From assembly GCF_025685545.1 (NCBI RefSeq), contig NZ_JAGSYC010000022.1, forward strand, positions 124,001-188,000: a DNA stretch of 64,000 bases. The letters run 5' to 3'. Positions 34,386-43,630 of the stretch are shown piece after piece (the first letter of the stretch is position 1; the number at the start of each line of letters is the position of its first letter). The notes below the pieces were generated by a model that saw nothing but the letters and a program-made list of their open reading frames with translations, searched no databases and was not told where the DNA came from. The stretch comes from Granulicella paludicola (GTDB taxonomy: Bacteria > Acidobacteriota > Terriglobia > Terriglobales > Acidobacteriaceae). The position numbers were made by a program, and so were the translations under genes.

Positions 34386-35717
34386 TTACTTGGGGTTGAT
34401 CGCGATGGCGAGCGGTGTCGTGATGCCGCTGCCTGTGTAGGGTGAGCCGGTGAGCGCTGCTCCCGAAGAACTGAACGCGCTCACGCTGGCGTTGCCGCTG
34501 TTACTCACCCACACGTTGCCCGTGCCGTCGATGGCGATGCCCTTTGGCGCGTTGAGCTGTGCACTGCTGCCATATGATGTGCTGGAGGTGCCGAGCGGAG
34601 CGAGCTTCGTGATCGTGTTGCCGCCGCTATTCGCGACCCAGGCGTTGCCGCTCTGATCAATCGCCAGTGCGTACGGCACGCTAATGTTCTGCGTGAACCC
34701 TGTTGCCGTCGAGAGCGCAGTGCCAAGCGGATTGAACTCGGAGACACTGCTGTTGCCCGCGTTCGCAACCCATATATTGCCCTCCTGGTCGGTCGCGATG
34801 CCCTGCGGATTGCTCAGACCTCCGCCCGAGTGCGTGATCACGATCGACCACGATAGCGGCGGTAAGTTCACATCAAGTGCCGGCGAAAACACCGGCGAAG
34901 CCGAGCGAAGCATATTCAGCGACGCAACATTCGTCGAAGGATGCTGCGCGATGAACAGCGCTGCTGAGATCGTGTCCGACGTGCCGCCCGTAAGATAGAA
35001 CAGCTTATCGCAACCGTTGCCCGTCGACGTTCCGTTCGAGGCAACACCATCGCTTCCGCCGGAGTTGATGCACTGCTCGAGGATGTCGGCGAGCGTGTTG
35101 ATCTGCGCAAGAGGCAGCACCGCGCCGCTCGGCAACGATGGTCCGGAGACAGCGCCAGTCGCCGTGTTGACCATCTTGTTGATGTTCGCGAACGCGTTTG
35201 CGATGCCGACTGTATTTGTTGCTGAAGAACCGATATGCGTTGCGTTCGTCATGAACGGAGACAGCGCCCAGACTGTAGCGACGGTTGTCACTTCATTCAT
35301 GTCGATGAAGTTATTCGCGATCGTTGAGCACTTCCCAAGGCCGACCATCAGCGCAAGGTTCGTATTCGTCACCGCCGGCGTGCTGCCAACCGCCGCGATC
35401 GGCTGGCCACCTGTGCCGACAATATACGTCATTGCATCGCCTGGGCAGGTGTACGCAGGCAGGTTGAAGTTGCCATACGCTGTGGTCACGAACGGAGCTC
35501 CAAGCGGAGTCGCCGCCGAACCATAGCCCGTCATGCCAACGGTGTATAGCTGCAACGAGATCCCGCCTACCGGCTGCTGGCCACCCATCACGATTCCGTT
35601 CACCTTCGTCGATGCTGGAACCGTGATAGGCGACGTGCTTGTAGACGAGAGAGTGCCAAGACCGCAACCCGTCGTGAGAAGAAGAACTGCGCTGACTACA
35701 AGAAGCTTCATGTTCAT
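34386..35717 (-). CDS. NHL-repeat beta-propeller lipoprotein (paralogue 2)
   Basis: A 443-residue exported lipoprotein with lipobox VSAVLLLTTGCG. It has the same plan as the protein at 31966: an Ig-like N-terminal fold (VNGIVMGGQQPVGGISLQLYTVG), a shared middle region (TVATVWALSPFMTNATHIGSSATNTVGIANAFA; LAQINTLADILEQC), then four NHL blades (PQGIATDQEGNIWVANAGNSSVSEF, PYALAIDQSGNAWVANSGGNTITKL, PKGIAIDGTGNVWVSNSGNASVSAF). The propeller is shorter and may be incomplete without a partner. The ATG at 35717 has AGGAG 7 bp upstream and overlaps the giant gene's stop by 4 bp (ATGA), so translation is coupled. It ends 31 bp before the PqqD fusion gene. Confidence 0.85.
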   Translation of the reverse strand: MNMKLLVVSAVLLLTTGCGLGTLSSTSTSPITVPASTKVNGIVMGGQQPVGGISLQLYTVGMTGYGSAATPLGAPFVTTAYGNFNLPAYTCPGDAMTYIVGTGGQPIAAVGSTPAVTNTNLALMVGLGKCSTIANNFIDMNEVTTVATVWALSPFMTNATHIGSSATNTVGIANAFANINKMVNTATGAVSGPSLPSGAVLPLAQINTLADILEQCINSGGSDGVASNGTSTGNGCDKLFYLTGGTSDTISAALFIAQHPSTNVASLNMLRSASPVFSPALDVNLPPLSWSIVITHSGGGLSNPQGIATDQEGNIWVANAGNSSVSEFNPLGTALSTATGFTQNISVPYALAIDQSGNAWVANSGGNTITKLAPLGTSSTSYGSSAQLNAPKGIAIDGTGNVWVSNSGNASVSAFSSSGAALTGSPYTGSGITTPLAIAINPK

Positions 35718-38700
35718 GGACGTGCTCCTGGGGTACCGCTCGTGACCGCTGTAGACAGTGGCGCTGCCGGTCCAGCTCCGCCGATGATCTCGTCAACCGT
35801 ATTGGTCGTAGGGTTGGCGATCCACACATCGCCAGAAAGGTCGATCGCGATGGAGGATGGTGCAGCCGTCGTGCTGCCTTGCGCAACAGAGGCGACAGCA
35901 CCGGCATTCGACAGCAGCGTAAACTTGCCGCTGCTGTTGGTCACCCATATCTGGGAGTTGCCATCGATAGCCAGCGCCGACGCCCCAACCAAGCCAACAT
36001 TGTTGTATTCGTTGACCCCTGCGCCCAGAGACGAGAAGCGCGAAATACTCGTGCCGGTGTTCACGATGGACCACATGTGCCCAGAGGAATCGACGGCCGC
36101 GCCCACCCCACCGTAGGCCGTTCCCGGGGATGTCAAGCTGCCGTTGTTGGCGAACGATTCGATTTTGCCGCTACCCGCAACAAAGACGAGTGGAACGAGA
36201 ACGGCGTAGCTTTGCGAGACCTGCGTCGCTGCGGCGTAGTTGCCGCTGGCAGCCTGCGATGCCGTGATGCTGCAGGTGCCTCCCGCAACGTCGGTGATAA
36301 CACCCGATGCCACGGTGCAGACCGATGTCGTGGTTGACGTGTAGGTGATCGCCGCGGGCGAGTTGGAGGCGGCGGCGAGTACCGGAGGCGTTGCCGAAAT
36401 CACCGTGTCGGCGAGTGCGGGAAAGGTGATCGTGGAGGCGATTGCCGTATAAGTGAACTTATCGGCCGTGACGACTGGCGACGTACCGGCTGCGGTGGTA
36501 ACGGTGATGTCAACAACGCCAATATCACCAGGGGGCGAGACTGCAGTAACTCGAGTTGCGCTGACATACGTAACGCTGCTTGCCGCCGCACCGCCAAACG
36601 ATACCGTCGCGCCACTTGCAAACTTCGTTCCTGTAATCGTCACGGTGGTGCCTCCGGCAGCCGACCCGCTCGTCGGAGAGATCGCCGTCACCGTCGGTGG
36701 CAGATAGGTGAACTGGTCAGCCGGAGTCGTTGTGCTGGTGCCTTGGTAGGTCACGGTGATGTCCACCGTGCCCGAACTATGGGCAGGCGCCGTTACGGTT
36801 ATCGAAGTCGTACCATTCACCGTCACTGTAGTAGCCGCTGTTGTGCCAAACGACACTGTCGCTCCGGTGAAGAACTTGGTGCCTGTGATCGTCACAGTCG
36901 TGCCAGCAGATCCACTCGCTGGCGAGACCTTAGTCACGGTGGGTGGCCCATAAGCATAGCCGGTCAGGTTGATTGCCTGGGTGGCAGAGACAGCATTCAG
37001 ATTATTGTTCGTGAGAGTGAGCGTCCCGGTAGTTGTGCCATCGGCGGGAACGACCGGTGCAAATATGATCGGCAGGTTGCAGGTGGCGCCGGACGCAAGC
37101 GAGGCCGTCGTGGAAGAGGAGGTGAGCACAGGACATTCTCCAGAGTCGCCAACCTGCAGACCGAAGTTTGTGGACGCGCTGGGGTTGACGCCGCTCGAAG
37201 GAACACTAAAGATAAGCGGCTGGGTGCCGTAGTTGGTAATCGAGGTTGTCAGCGGTTGCGAGGAAGATCCATCATTTTCTTGGAATTCAAAGGACAAGGT
37301 GGGTGGGCTTGAGCGAGTGAGTTCGAAGATACCGGCCACTCCGCCGGTGGTAAATCCATCACTGGAGACATACATATTTCCTTGTTCGTCCAGGCTAATC
37401 CCGAACTGTGACGTGATCTGAAAGATGCTCTGGACACAGGAAGAACTGAAGCAGTTCGGCGGCATTATGTCGATGCTGCCGGTTCCGTAGTCGGCGATGT
37501 AGACATTTCCGTTGGGATCGACTGCCACTCCCATTGCACTCGCGAAGCTGCCGCCTCCCAGCGCGGTGACGCAGCTTGCCGAAAGGCAGTCCGGAGACAG
37601 CATATCGACGACGGGTGTGCCGGGAACGACGAAGTAAACATTTCCCGCGAAGTCGATCGTCATTGTCTGGTAGGTGGAGAGACTGCCGACGCCACCGCCC
37701 AGATTCTCATAGCAACTGGAAGACAAACAGTCCACTGGAATCTCCGTAAGGCCCTTCGTGCCGGGGACATAGATATTGCCGCTCATGTCTACGGCAAGCC
37801 CTGTTCCACCCGTAACGGTTGCGCGTGTGGAGGCACAGGAGCCGCGACATCCGGGTGGCAGGACGACCACATCCGTGGAGCTCAATACATATATGTTGCC
37901 GATTCCATCGACCGCCAGAGCCGTCGGCTGCAGACTGGGCAAAGAGATCTGCGACTGGCAACCAGAGCCCAGGCAGCCTGCCGGGATGACGGTGATGTAG
38001 TATGCGTTTGTGCCATTGGATGATGGCAAATACAACGTACCGGCGCCATCCATCGCAAAACCTTGCTGCGATCCATAGATCTGGGTAGGCGACGACGCTG
38101 GATAGATGATCTGGGGTCCCATCCCCTGGCCGGCGATATAGGCACTCGCGACGATTGCCGCGGATGTTCCGGAACCTGTCGAAAGCGCAATGCCTCCGCT
38201 GCGAATACCTGGATAAAGCGGTTTGAAGGTGTAGTTGACGGTGCAGGTCGCGCCTACGGCATAGGCCTTGCCGCTCACGCAGCTACCGCCTGTGGCGAGG
38301 TTGTAGTCCAAGCCGCTGGCGCCCATAGTCGTCACGCTTGTGGTCAAGGCCGCACCCGCGCTTACCGCTGTGGTAAAGGTCAGGGTTGCGGTCAGCGTGG
38401 GGCTCGAGGTTCCGACGTTCTCTACCAGAACCACCTGGAAGCTCTGTGGCACAGACGCAGCCGCTCCATAGTGTCCCGTTGCACTCTGCGATGCTGTGAT
38501 GGTGCAGGTGCCCAGCTTGAGATCGGTAATAGAGGTTCCAGCGACCGTGCAGACCGCCGGTGTATTTGTGGTGTAGGTAACCGGCTGACCCGAGGTAGCG
38601 GTGGCCGTGAGTGCCGGAGGAGCGCCTCCTAGAGACGCGTCCGCCAACACCGGAAAGGTGATCACATTCAACAGTGTGTTCGTGTAGGTGAACTGATCGC

Positions 38701-40540
38701 CTGCGGTTTTGATGCTCTCACCCTGTGCGTTGGTGGCTTGGATATCAACGACGCCGACCGCCTCGGCGGGTGCAACGGCGGTCATCTGGGTGGCACTCAC
38801 CAGATGAAAACTACTCGCGGGCGCGCTGCCGAATTTGACTGCGTTCACCGCACCCAGGAAAGTACCATTGAGGGTGACCGTCGTTCCCCCTGCGGGCAAG
38901 CCGTCGGTAGGCGAGATAGAGGTGATGGCAGGAACGGTCGTGGTGGCGCTTCCGCTCAACGCAATCGTCTGTGTCGATGCCGAGACATTAGCATTGTTGT
39001 CGGTCAGGACCACGCTCCCAGCCACCGTGCCGCTTTCCGGCAAAACTGGGGCGAAGTTGATGGTGAGTGTGCAACTCGCATTGGCGAGCAGAGTTGCCGC
39101 GGAGCCACCGGCGCTGACAGAAGGACAAGCACCCGTGCCACCGGTTGCCAGTGTGAAGCTCGAGGAGACACTTGGATTCACGCCCGAAGACGGCTCGGAG
39201 ATAGTGAGCGGTTCGTTGCCAAAGTTGGTCAACGTGACGGTCTGAGGCGTTCCAGTCGAGCCGTCGTATACGTTTGGAAATGTCACGGATGGCACGGTTG
39301 CCCGAAGGATCTCGCTTATCGTGGTGTTACCGTCATCCGCAACATAAAGATTTCCACTTCCATCCAGGGTTACACCGATGGGATTGCTGAACGCGCTGCT
39401 AATGGTCGTGACACAAGTACTCGCGTCAGCAGGAGTGCAGTTGGGCGTCATCACCTTGACTTCGCTGTTGCCCGAGTCGCCGACGTAGACGTTTCCGTTG
39501 GCGTCCACGGCCACCCCCGAGGGGCCGTTGAAACCACCCCCAAGCGTCGTGATAGCACAGCCGCTGATGCAGTTTGCAGGCGTTGATTTGATGGCATTGT
39601 GGCCGTAGTCCACGATGTAGATAATCCCATTGGCGTCCACCGCAATGTCCTGGGGGTCCAGGAAGCCGTATTCTATCGTCAACACGCAGGAAGAGGACGT
39701 ACAGCCGCCCGGAATCTCCTTAATCGCGTTGTTTCCGGAGTCCGCAATGTAGACCAGTCCATTCGCATCCACCTTGACGCTTGTGGGTTTGTAGAATCCG
39801 CCCGCCAGGGGCAACGCACAAGTTGCGACGGCGCAATCAGGTGCCATCTCTTTGACAAGGCTGGCGGTATAGTCCGCAACGTAGATGTTTCCGGCACCAT
39901 CCAGGGCGACGGAAGCTGGTCCTTCAAATCCTCCGCCTACAGTCGTCACGCAACTCGCGGTCGTGCAGCCCACAGGAATCTTCAAGACGTTTCCGCCTCC
40001 GAAGTTGGCGACATAGATATCGCCAGCACCGTCTATAGCTAAGTTTTTAGGGCGGCTGTAAGTTCCCGGCAATGTGTTGGTCGTCGTCTGCGGAAAGATC
40101 GTTTGTGGGCCGGTACCTATGGCGGAGATGAGCGTCGTCGCCATCACCGCGCCTCCGTTCGAAATCAGTTCCACCGCGCCGTAGCGTATACCGGAATACT
40201 TCGGCTTGAAGGTGTACTTGATAGTGCAAATAAAACCACTGTCTTCGACAGTCGAGACCGGACAGGTGCCTCCACTCGCATAACTGAACTCCTGATTTGG
40301 CGACCCCTCCGTCAATACAACGAACGCGGTTGCCGGTGTCGTGCCGGTTGTATTCGATAGCGAGACCGAGACTTCGACGGTAGCAGTTTGCACCGCGCTG
40401 GTCGTCCCGATCGGCACGGTCAACTGCGCCATGGTGGTTTGCGCCGCACCCGCCAGCAGCACCAGCGTGGCAAGTCCCGTGACCATAGAAACCTTTGAGC
40501 GGTGAAGAATAGAACCTGATGATGGGGAGACGTGGATCAT
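35714..40540 (-). CDS. Giant secreted NHL-propeller/IPT protein, first gene of the PqqD operon
   Basis: A 1608-residue secreted protein. Signal peptide: MVTGLATLVLLAGAAQTTMAQ. Order of modules: a choice-of-anchor-like domain; a six-blade NHL propeller (PKNLAIDGAGDIYVANFGGGNVLKI and repeats); choice-of-anchor-D; an IPT/TIG domain (ITSISPTDGLPAGGTTVTLNG); an MBG-like domain; a second anchor domain and propeller; anchor-D again; two IPT/TIG domains; a second MBG-like domain; and a C-terminal region with NHL-like strands similar to the two lipoproteins. Nearly every propeller blade carries a Cys pair 3-8 residues apart (GCTTASC, CTSSSC, CLSSSC, CFSSSC). I start at ATG 40540 with GAGG about 8 bp upstream; the open frame continues to 40660 without a better start. 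Likely a surface or released scaffold. The following gene overlaps by 4 bp. Confidence 0.82.
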   Translation of the reverse strand: MIHVSPSSGSILHRSKVSMVTGLATLVLLAGAAQTTMAQLTVPIGTTSAVQTATVEVSVSLSNTTGTTPATAFVVLTEGSPNQEFSYASGGTCPVSTVEDSGFICTIKYTFKPKYSGIRYGAVELISNGGAVMATTLISAIGTGPQTIFPQTTTNTLPGTYSRPKNLAIDGAGDIYVANFGGGNVLKIPVGCTTASCVTTVGGGFEGPASVALDGAGNIYVADYTASLVKEMAPDCAVATCALPLAGGFYKPTSVKVDANGLVYIADSGNNAIKEIPGGCTSSSCVLTIEYGFLDPQDIAVDANGIIYIVDYGHNAIKSTPANCISGCAITTLGGGFNGPSGVAVDANGNVYVGDSGNSEVKVMTPNCTPADASTCVTTISSAFSNPIGVTLDGSGNLYVADDGNTTISEILRATVPSVTFPNVYDGSTGTPQTVTLTNFGNEPLTISEPSSGVNPSVSSSFTLATGGTGACPSVSAGGSAATLLANASCTLTINFAPVLPESGTVAGSVVLTDNNANVSASTQTIALSGSATTTVPAITSISPTDGLPAGGTTVTLNGTFLGAVNAVKFGSAPASSFHLVSATQMTAVAPAEAVGVVDIQATNAQGESIKTAGDQFTYTNTLLNVITFPVLADASLGGAPPALTATATSGQPVTYTTNTPAVCTVAGTSITDLKLGTCTITASQSATGHYGAAASVPQSFQVVLVENVGTSSPTLTATLTFTTAVSAGAALTTSVTTMGASGLDYNLATGGSCVSGKAYAVGATCTVNYTFKPLYPGIRSGGIALSTGSGTSAAIVASAYIAGQGMGPQIIYPASSPTQIYGSQQGFAMDGAGTLYLPSSNGTNAYYITVIPAGCLGSGCQSQISLPSLQPTALAVDGIGNIYVLSSTDVVVLPPGCRGSCASTRATVTGGTGLAVDMSGNIYVPGTKGLTEIPVDCLSSSCYENLGGGVGSLSTYQTMTIDFAGNVYFVVPGTPVVDMLSPDCLSASCVTALGGGSFASAMGVAVDPNGNVYIADYGTGSIDIMPPNCFSSSCVQSIFQITSQFGISLDEQGNMYVSSDGFTTGGVAGIFELTRSSPPTLSFEFQENDGSSSQPLTTSITNYGTQPLIFSVPSSGVNPSASTNFGLQVGDSGECPVLTSSSTTASLASGATCNLPIIFAPVVPADGTTTGTLTLTNNNLNAVSATQAINLTGYAYGPPTVTKVSPASGSAGTTVTITGTKFFTGATVSFGTTAATTVTVNGTTSITVTAPAHSSGTVDITVTYQGTSTTTPADQFTYLPPTVTAISPTSGSAAGGTTVTITGTKFASGATVSFGGAAASSVTYVSATRVTAVSPPGDIGVVDITVTTAAGTSPVVTADKFTYTAIASTITFPALADTVISATPPVLAAASNSPAAITYTSTTTSVCTVASGVITDVAGGTCSITASQAASGNYAAATQVSQSYAVLVPLVFVAGSGKIESFANNGSLTSPGTAYGGVGAAVDSSGHMWSIVNTGTSISRFSSLGAGVNEYNNVGLVGASALAIDGNSQIWVTNSSGKFTLLSNAGAVASVAQGSTTAAPSSIAIDLSGDVWIANPTTNTVDEIIGGAGPAAPLSTAVTSGTPGARP

Positions 40541-40857
40541 GACGTGGGCCTCAGACTGGTTGAGAACGCGGGTGACCGGTTGCTTTGTACAAGTCATTGC
40601 GCTCGGCGGACAGACGCTCACGAAAAATGCGAGCGCAGAAGGAGTTAAACCAACTGGCACTGCTGAGGGAACCGGCAGTTATGCAGTTCAGATTCCCGGT
40701 GATATGGCGCTGAAAGAATCTCTGTAGACGAACCTTAGGCGATTGCGCGCGACAGGACGATGTATTCCAGCTAAAATCGGTCTAACTTCGACATAACGGT
40801 CCAACCGCATTCTTTTCAACGCCAGACTCAACGCCTTAGGGCCCATGACTCGGATTT
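40541..40857. other. Divergent promoter region of the island operon and its regulator
   Basis: This 317-bp stretch separates the start of the six-gene operon (minus) from the regulator gene (plus), so both promoters should lie here. An 11-codon frame at 40844-40879 (starting MTRIYGH) overlaps the regulator start in another frame and might be a leader peptide, but support is weak. I cannot assign -35/-10 boxes with confidence. Confidence 0.45.
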
Positions 40858-43113
40858 ATGGCCACGCACGTGAACGATGACTCCTCTTCGAAGCAGAACA
40901 GGGTACGCTTCGGGGCATTCGACTTCGACCTTCGACGCCAGGAACTACGCAGGCAGGGGCACCTCATCCGGCTGCCAGCCGCTCAACTTCGCCTGCTCAA
41001 TCTGTTCCTGGAGCGGCCCGGCGATCTGATCACGCGTGAGCAGATCAGCTCCCACCTGTGGAACGATACCGGCACAATCGATGTGTCGAGCGGCATCAAC
41101 ACCTCCATCAATCGGCTGCGTGGCAACCTCAGCGACCCACTGAACTCTGCCGAATACATTGAGACAGTGATTGGTCTCGGCTATCGCTTCGTAGCCGAAG
41201 TGGTGCCCGTATCTGCGCCTAGGGCCGAGTCGCACGAAGCTGCAACGCCACCCCCAACAACGCTCGATATGGCGCCACCTGCACCGGCTGCTCTTCACGA
41301 ATTCGCGGAGACGTCTGCCGCGGCACAGCGCCGATCATTTTCACATCGACAACGGCTGGCGGTGGGGAGCCTCCTGCTTCTGGTTGTCGCCGGTTCAGTC
41401 GCACTGTGGCGCAGGGGCCGATCCAGGCCGAGCATTGTCGCCTTGTCCGCAACGAGGCCCTCTCCGCTCTTTCACCTTAGGCCTGTGACTTCGACCGCCC
41501 CGGGTGAGGCGATCTCCGCAGTCGCCGTATCGCCGGACGGAAGATCCGTGGCTTTCAGCAACCGCGCGGGCGTCTCCGTGCATACATTTGGAGGCGGGGA
41601 CATACTGCTGCCCTCGCGACCGTTCTTTCAGGTCAGCCGCATCTCATGGTTTCCGGATGGAACTCACTTATTGCTGAGTGGAATGGATACCCAGACGCAT
41701 CGGCATCAGGTATGGGGTGTACGCCTCGGAGAAGGTTATCTGCGATTCTTTGCGGATGATGCCGATCTGGCGACGGTCTCTCAGGATGGAAGCTCCGTTG
41801 CCTATACGCGGCAGAACGGCATGGAACTTTGGGTGGCAGGTGCTGGCAACGACGGCGCGCATCAGCTTCTGGCTGATCCTCGAGGCAGCTTTCCCTACCT
41901 GATCTGGTCTTCGGCGGGCGATCATCTGCTGGTCGACCATCGAGCAGCATCCCCGGGCTCCGACAGCTATGAATCAATCGACGCCCGAAACGGAATAGTG
42001 CTGGCCCGCGAGAGCCACATGGTCTTCTCGTCGGGCTACCTGCTTCAGGATGGACGGCTCTACTTCCCGCTCACGGAGTCGGCTAATCCTGCAGCTGGGC
42101 AGACACAGTTAATGCTGGTTCACACCGATCCTAAAACGGGGAAGGCGCTGGATAAACCGCAGATGCAGCAACTCTTCAGCGGATACGGCAGAGCCCTTTC
42201 GGCCTCACTTGACGGCAAAAGAATCGCGCTTGCGCTCGATTACGCCACGGTAAACGTCTTCGTTGCGGACCTTCGTCGGCCCGGCCCTACGCTTGAGAAC
42301 GTTAGAGAGTTGCCGCACAAAGTAGAAGAGAGCTATCCCCATGCATGGACGTCCGACAGTCGAGCTGTTTTGTCCGAAAGCAGCGCGCTGGGTGTATGGG
42401 CCATCTTCAAGCAACCTCTGGACGCTGCAGAATCCCAGCTTGTTGCGAAGCTTCCTACCGGCGCCGCCATGGCCCAAATCTCTCCGGATGGGCGCTGGAT
42501 ATTGTTCCTTCAGTTCGCGAAAAGCAACACCCCGCCAATTGGCTTCTTTCGGGTCCCGGTAACCGGGGGCGTGGTCTCGCAGGTCCCGGTCAGCACCCAG
42601 CTTGAAGACTTTGTGTGTTCTGTCTCCGCCAACGGGAGCTGTGTCGTACGTGAAACAATCGGCAACACGGAATTGGTTTACTCTGCGCTCGATCCTCTCA
42701 CGGGCGTCGGACGGGAACTGGCGCGAACTCCCTGGCATCCTATCGTGCTGGGTGACTGGGGTCTCTCGCCGGATGGCTCCACTCTCTCAATAACCGATCA
42801 CGACGTCGTTCACCCTAGCATCCACCTGGTAAGTCTGGCCGGCCGACGCGCGGAAGGCCCCAGCGAACTACCGCTCCGCGGACATGGGACGCTGTGGGGC
42901 TCAAACTGGGCTGCCGACGGGCGTTCGCTCTTCGTTGAGTGCAGAACCAAGGATGGCTTTGAGCTGGTGAACCTAGATCTCGGCGGTAAAGCCGTCGTGC
43001 TACGCAAGAGTTCCGTAACGCTGTGGGGCATTCCATCACGAGATGGAAAGAAACTTACTTTCCCCGACCGAACTAGCAGCAACAATGTATGGGCCTCTGA
43101 CACCATGCAGTGA
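40858..43113 (+). CDS. Membrane transcription regulator: OmpR-type winged helix fused to a TolB-like propeller
   Basis: A 751-residue one-component regulator of the CadC/ToxR layout. Residues 15-115 are a Trans_reg_C winged helix (VRFGAFDFDLRRQELRRQG; LITREQISSHLWNDTGTIDVSSGINTSINRLRGNLSD; YIETVIGLGYRFVAEV). A Pro/Ala linker and one membrane helix (LAVGSLLLLVVAGSVALW, about 167-184) follow. The outer part is a WD40/TolB-like propeller with repeated DG turns (ISAVAVSPDGRSVAFSNR, RISWFPDGTHLLLSG, MAQISPDGRWILFLQ, WGLSPDGSTLSITDHD). It would read a periplasmic signal and bind DNA directly. The gene is divergent from the operon of NHL proteins, PqqD fusion and kinase, the obvious candidate target (inference). 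The start codon has no clear ribosome site. Confidence 0.88.
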   Translation: MATHVNDDSSSKQNRVRFGAFDFDLRRQELRRQGHLIRLPAAQLRLLNLFLERPGDLITREQISSHLWNDTGTIDVSSGINTSINRLRGNLSDPLNSAEYIETVIGLGYRFVAEVVPVSAPRAESHEAATPPPTTLDMAPPAPAALHEFAETSAAAQRRSFSHRQRLAVGSLLLLVVAGSVALWRRGRSRPSIVALSATRPSPLFHLRPVTSTAPGEAISAVAVSPDGRSVAFSNRAGVSVHTFGGGDILLPSRPFFQVSRISWFPDGTHLLLSGMDTQTHRHQVWGVRLGEGYLRFFADDADLATVSQDGSSVAYTRQNGMELWVAGAGNDGAHQLLADPRGSFPYLIWSSAGDHLLVDHRAASPGSDSYESIDARNGIVLARESHMVFSSGYLLQDGRLYFPLTESANPAAGQTQLMLVHTDPKTGKALDKPQMQQLFSGYGRALSASLDGKRIALALDYATVNVFVADLRRPGPTLENVRELPHKVEESYPHAWTSDSRAVLSESSALGVWAIFKQPLDAAESQLVAKLPTGAAMAQISPDGRWILFLQFAKSNTPPIGFFRVPVTGGVVSQVPVSTQLEDFVCSVSANGSCVVRETIGNTELVYSALDPLTGVGRELARTPWHPIVLGDWGLSPDGSTLSITDHDVVHPSIHLVSLAGRRAEGPSELPLRGHGTLWGSNWAADGRSLFVECRTKDGFELVNLDLGGKAVVLRKSSVTLWGIPSRDGKKLTFPDRTSSNNVWASDTMQ

Positions 43114-43630
43114 TCGAAGCATCACAATCAAGTAAGGACCGCCCACACACGCTAAAGGGCATGGGCTGCAATGCTGGTTTCTGCTCGTACAGCGACTGCC
43201 GAGCCAGAGTGGGACCAGCAATTCTTCTCATGCGTGTACTGACTTAATTTTAATTACCACCGATGCTCTAGCTGGGACTGTGTGGAATGGGTCAGGAAGT
43301 TCGAACCTGCGCCCTATCCGTCAGACCGCGCAAGCCGAAAAATTCGAAAATCGTCCACCAGGGCCGACCATTTCATCATGTTGGCCCTTTCGTAGATCAT
43401 ATCGAACGGGTAACGAATGAAGGTTCACCCTTTAAGCACCCACTGAAAAGTCCGAAACAGCTCCCGCTCCTATGCTGTCGCGCATGAGAAGACGAAGGTA
43501 GCCACAAGCTTGTCGGCGTACAAGAGCCTGTTAGCGTAGCAGGGCCGAAATGGCAGGTTGGCCACTTTCCTTCGCGACCTAAAATCCCTCTGTCACTGCG
43601 GACCCTACGTCTTCCCCCATCGTCGGCGTC
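43114..43630. other. Non-coding region holding the distal island boundary
   Basis: No gene is seen in these 517 bp. It contains the distal att-like repeat at 43364-43422 and a second short similarity block at 43449-43465. A GTTCGAA heptamer at 43299-43305 recalls a tRNA T-loop but no foldable tRNA surrounds it. No integrase remnant is readable in any frame. Confidence 0.45.
43364..43422. repeat. Att-like direct repeat, copy 2 (distal island end)
   Basis: Starts CCGACCATTTC like the tRNA-Pro tail and matches 29733-29793 with about six differences over 59-61 bp. The bases just before CCGACCA (CCACCAGGG) do not match the tRNA, so only the last seven tRNA bases are duplicated. The degree of decay suggests an old event. 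Confidence 0.7.

Noticed and set aside
43291-43363. Remnant of a second tRNA gene before the distal repeat
   Set aside because: A GTTCGAA heptamer is present but the flanks do not pair into T, anticodon or acceptor stems.
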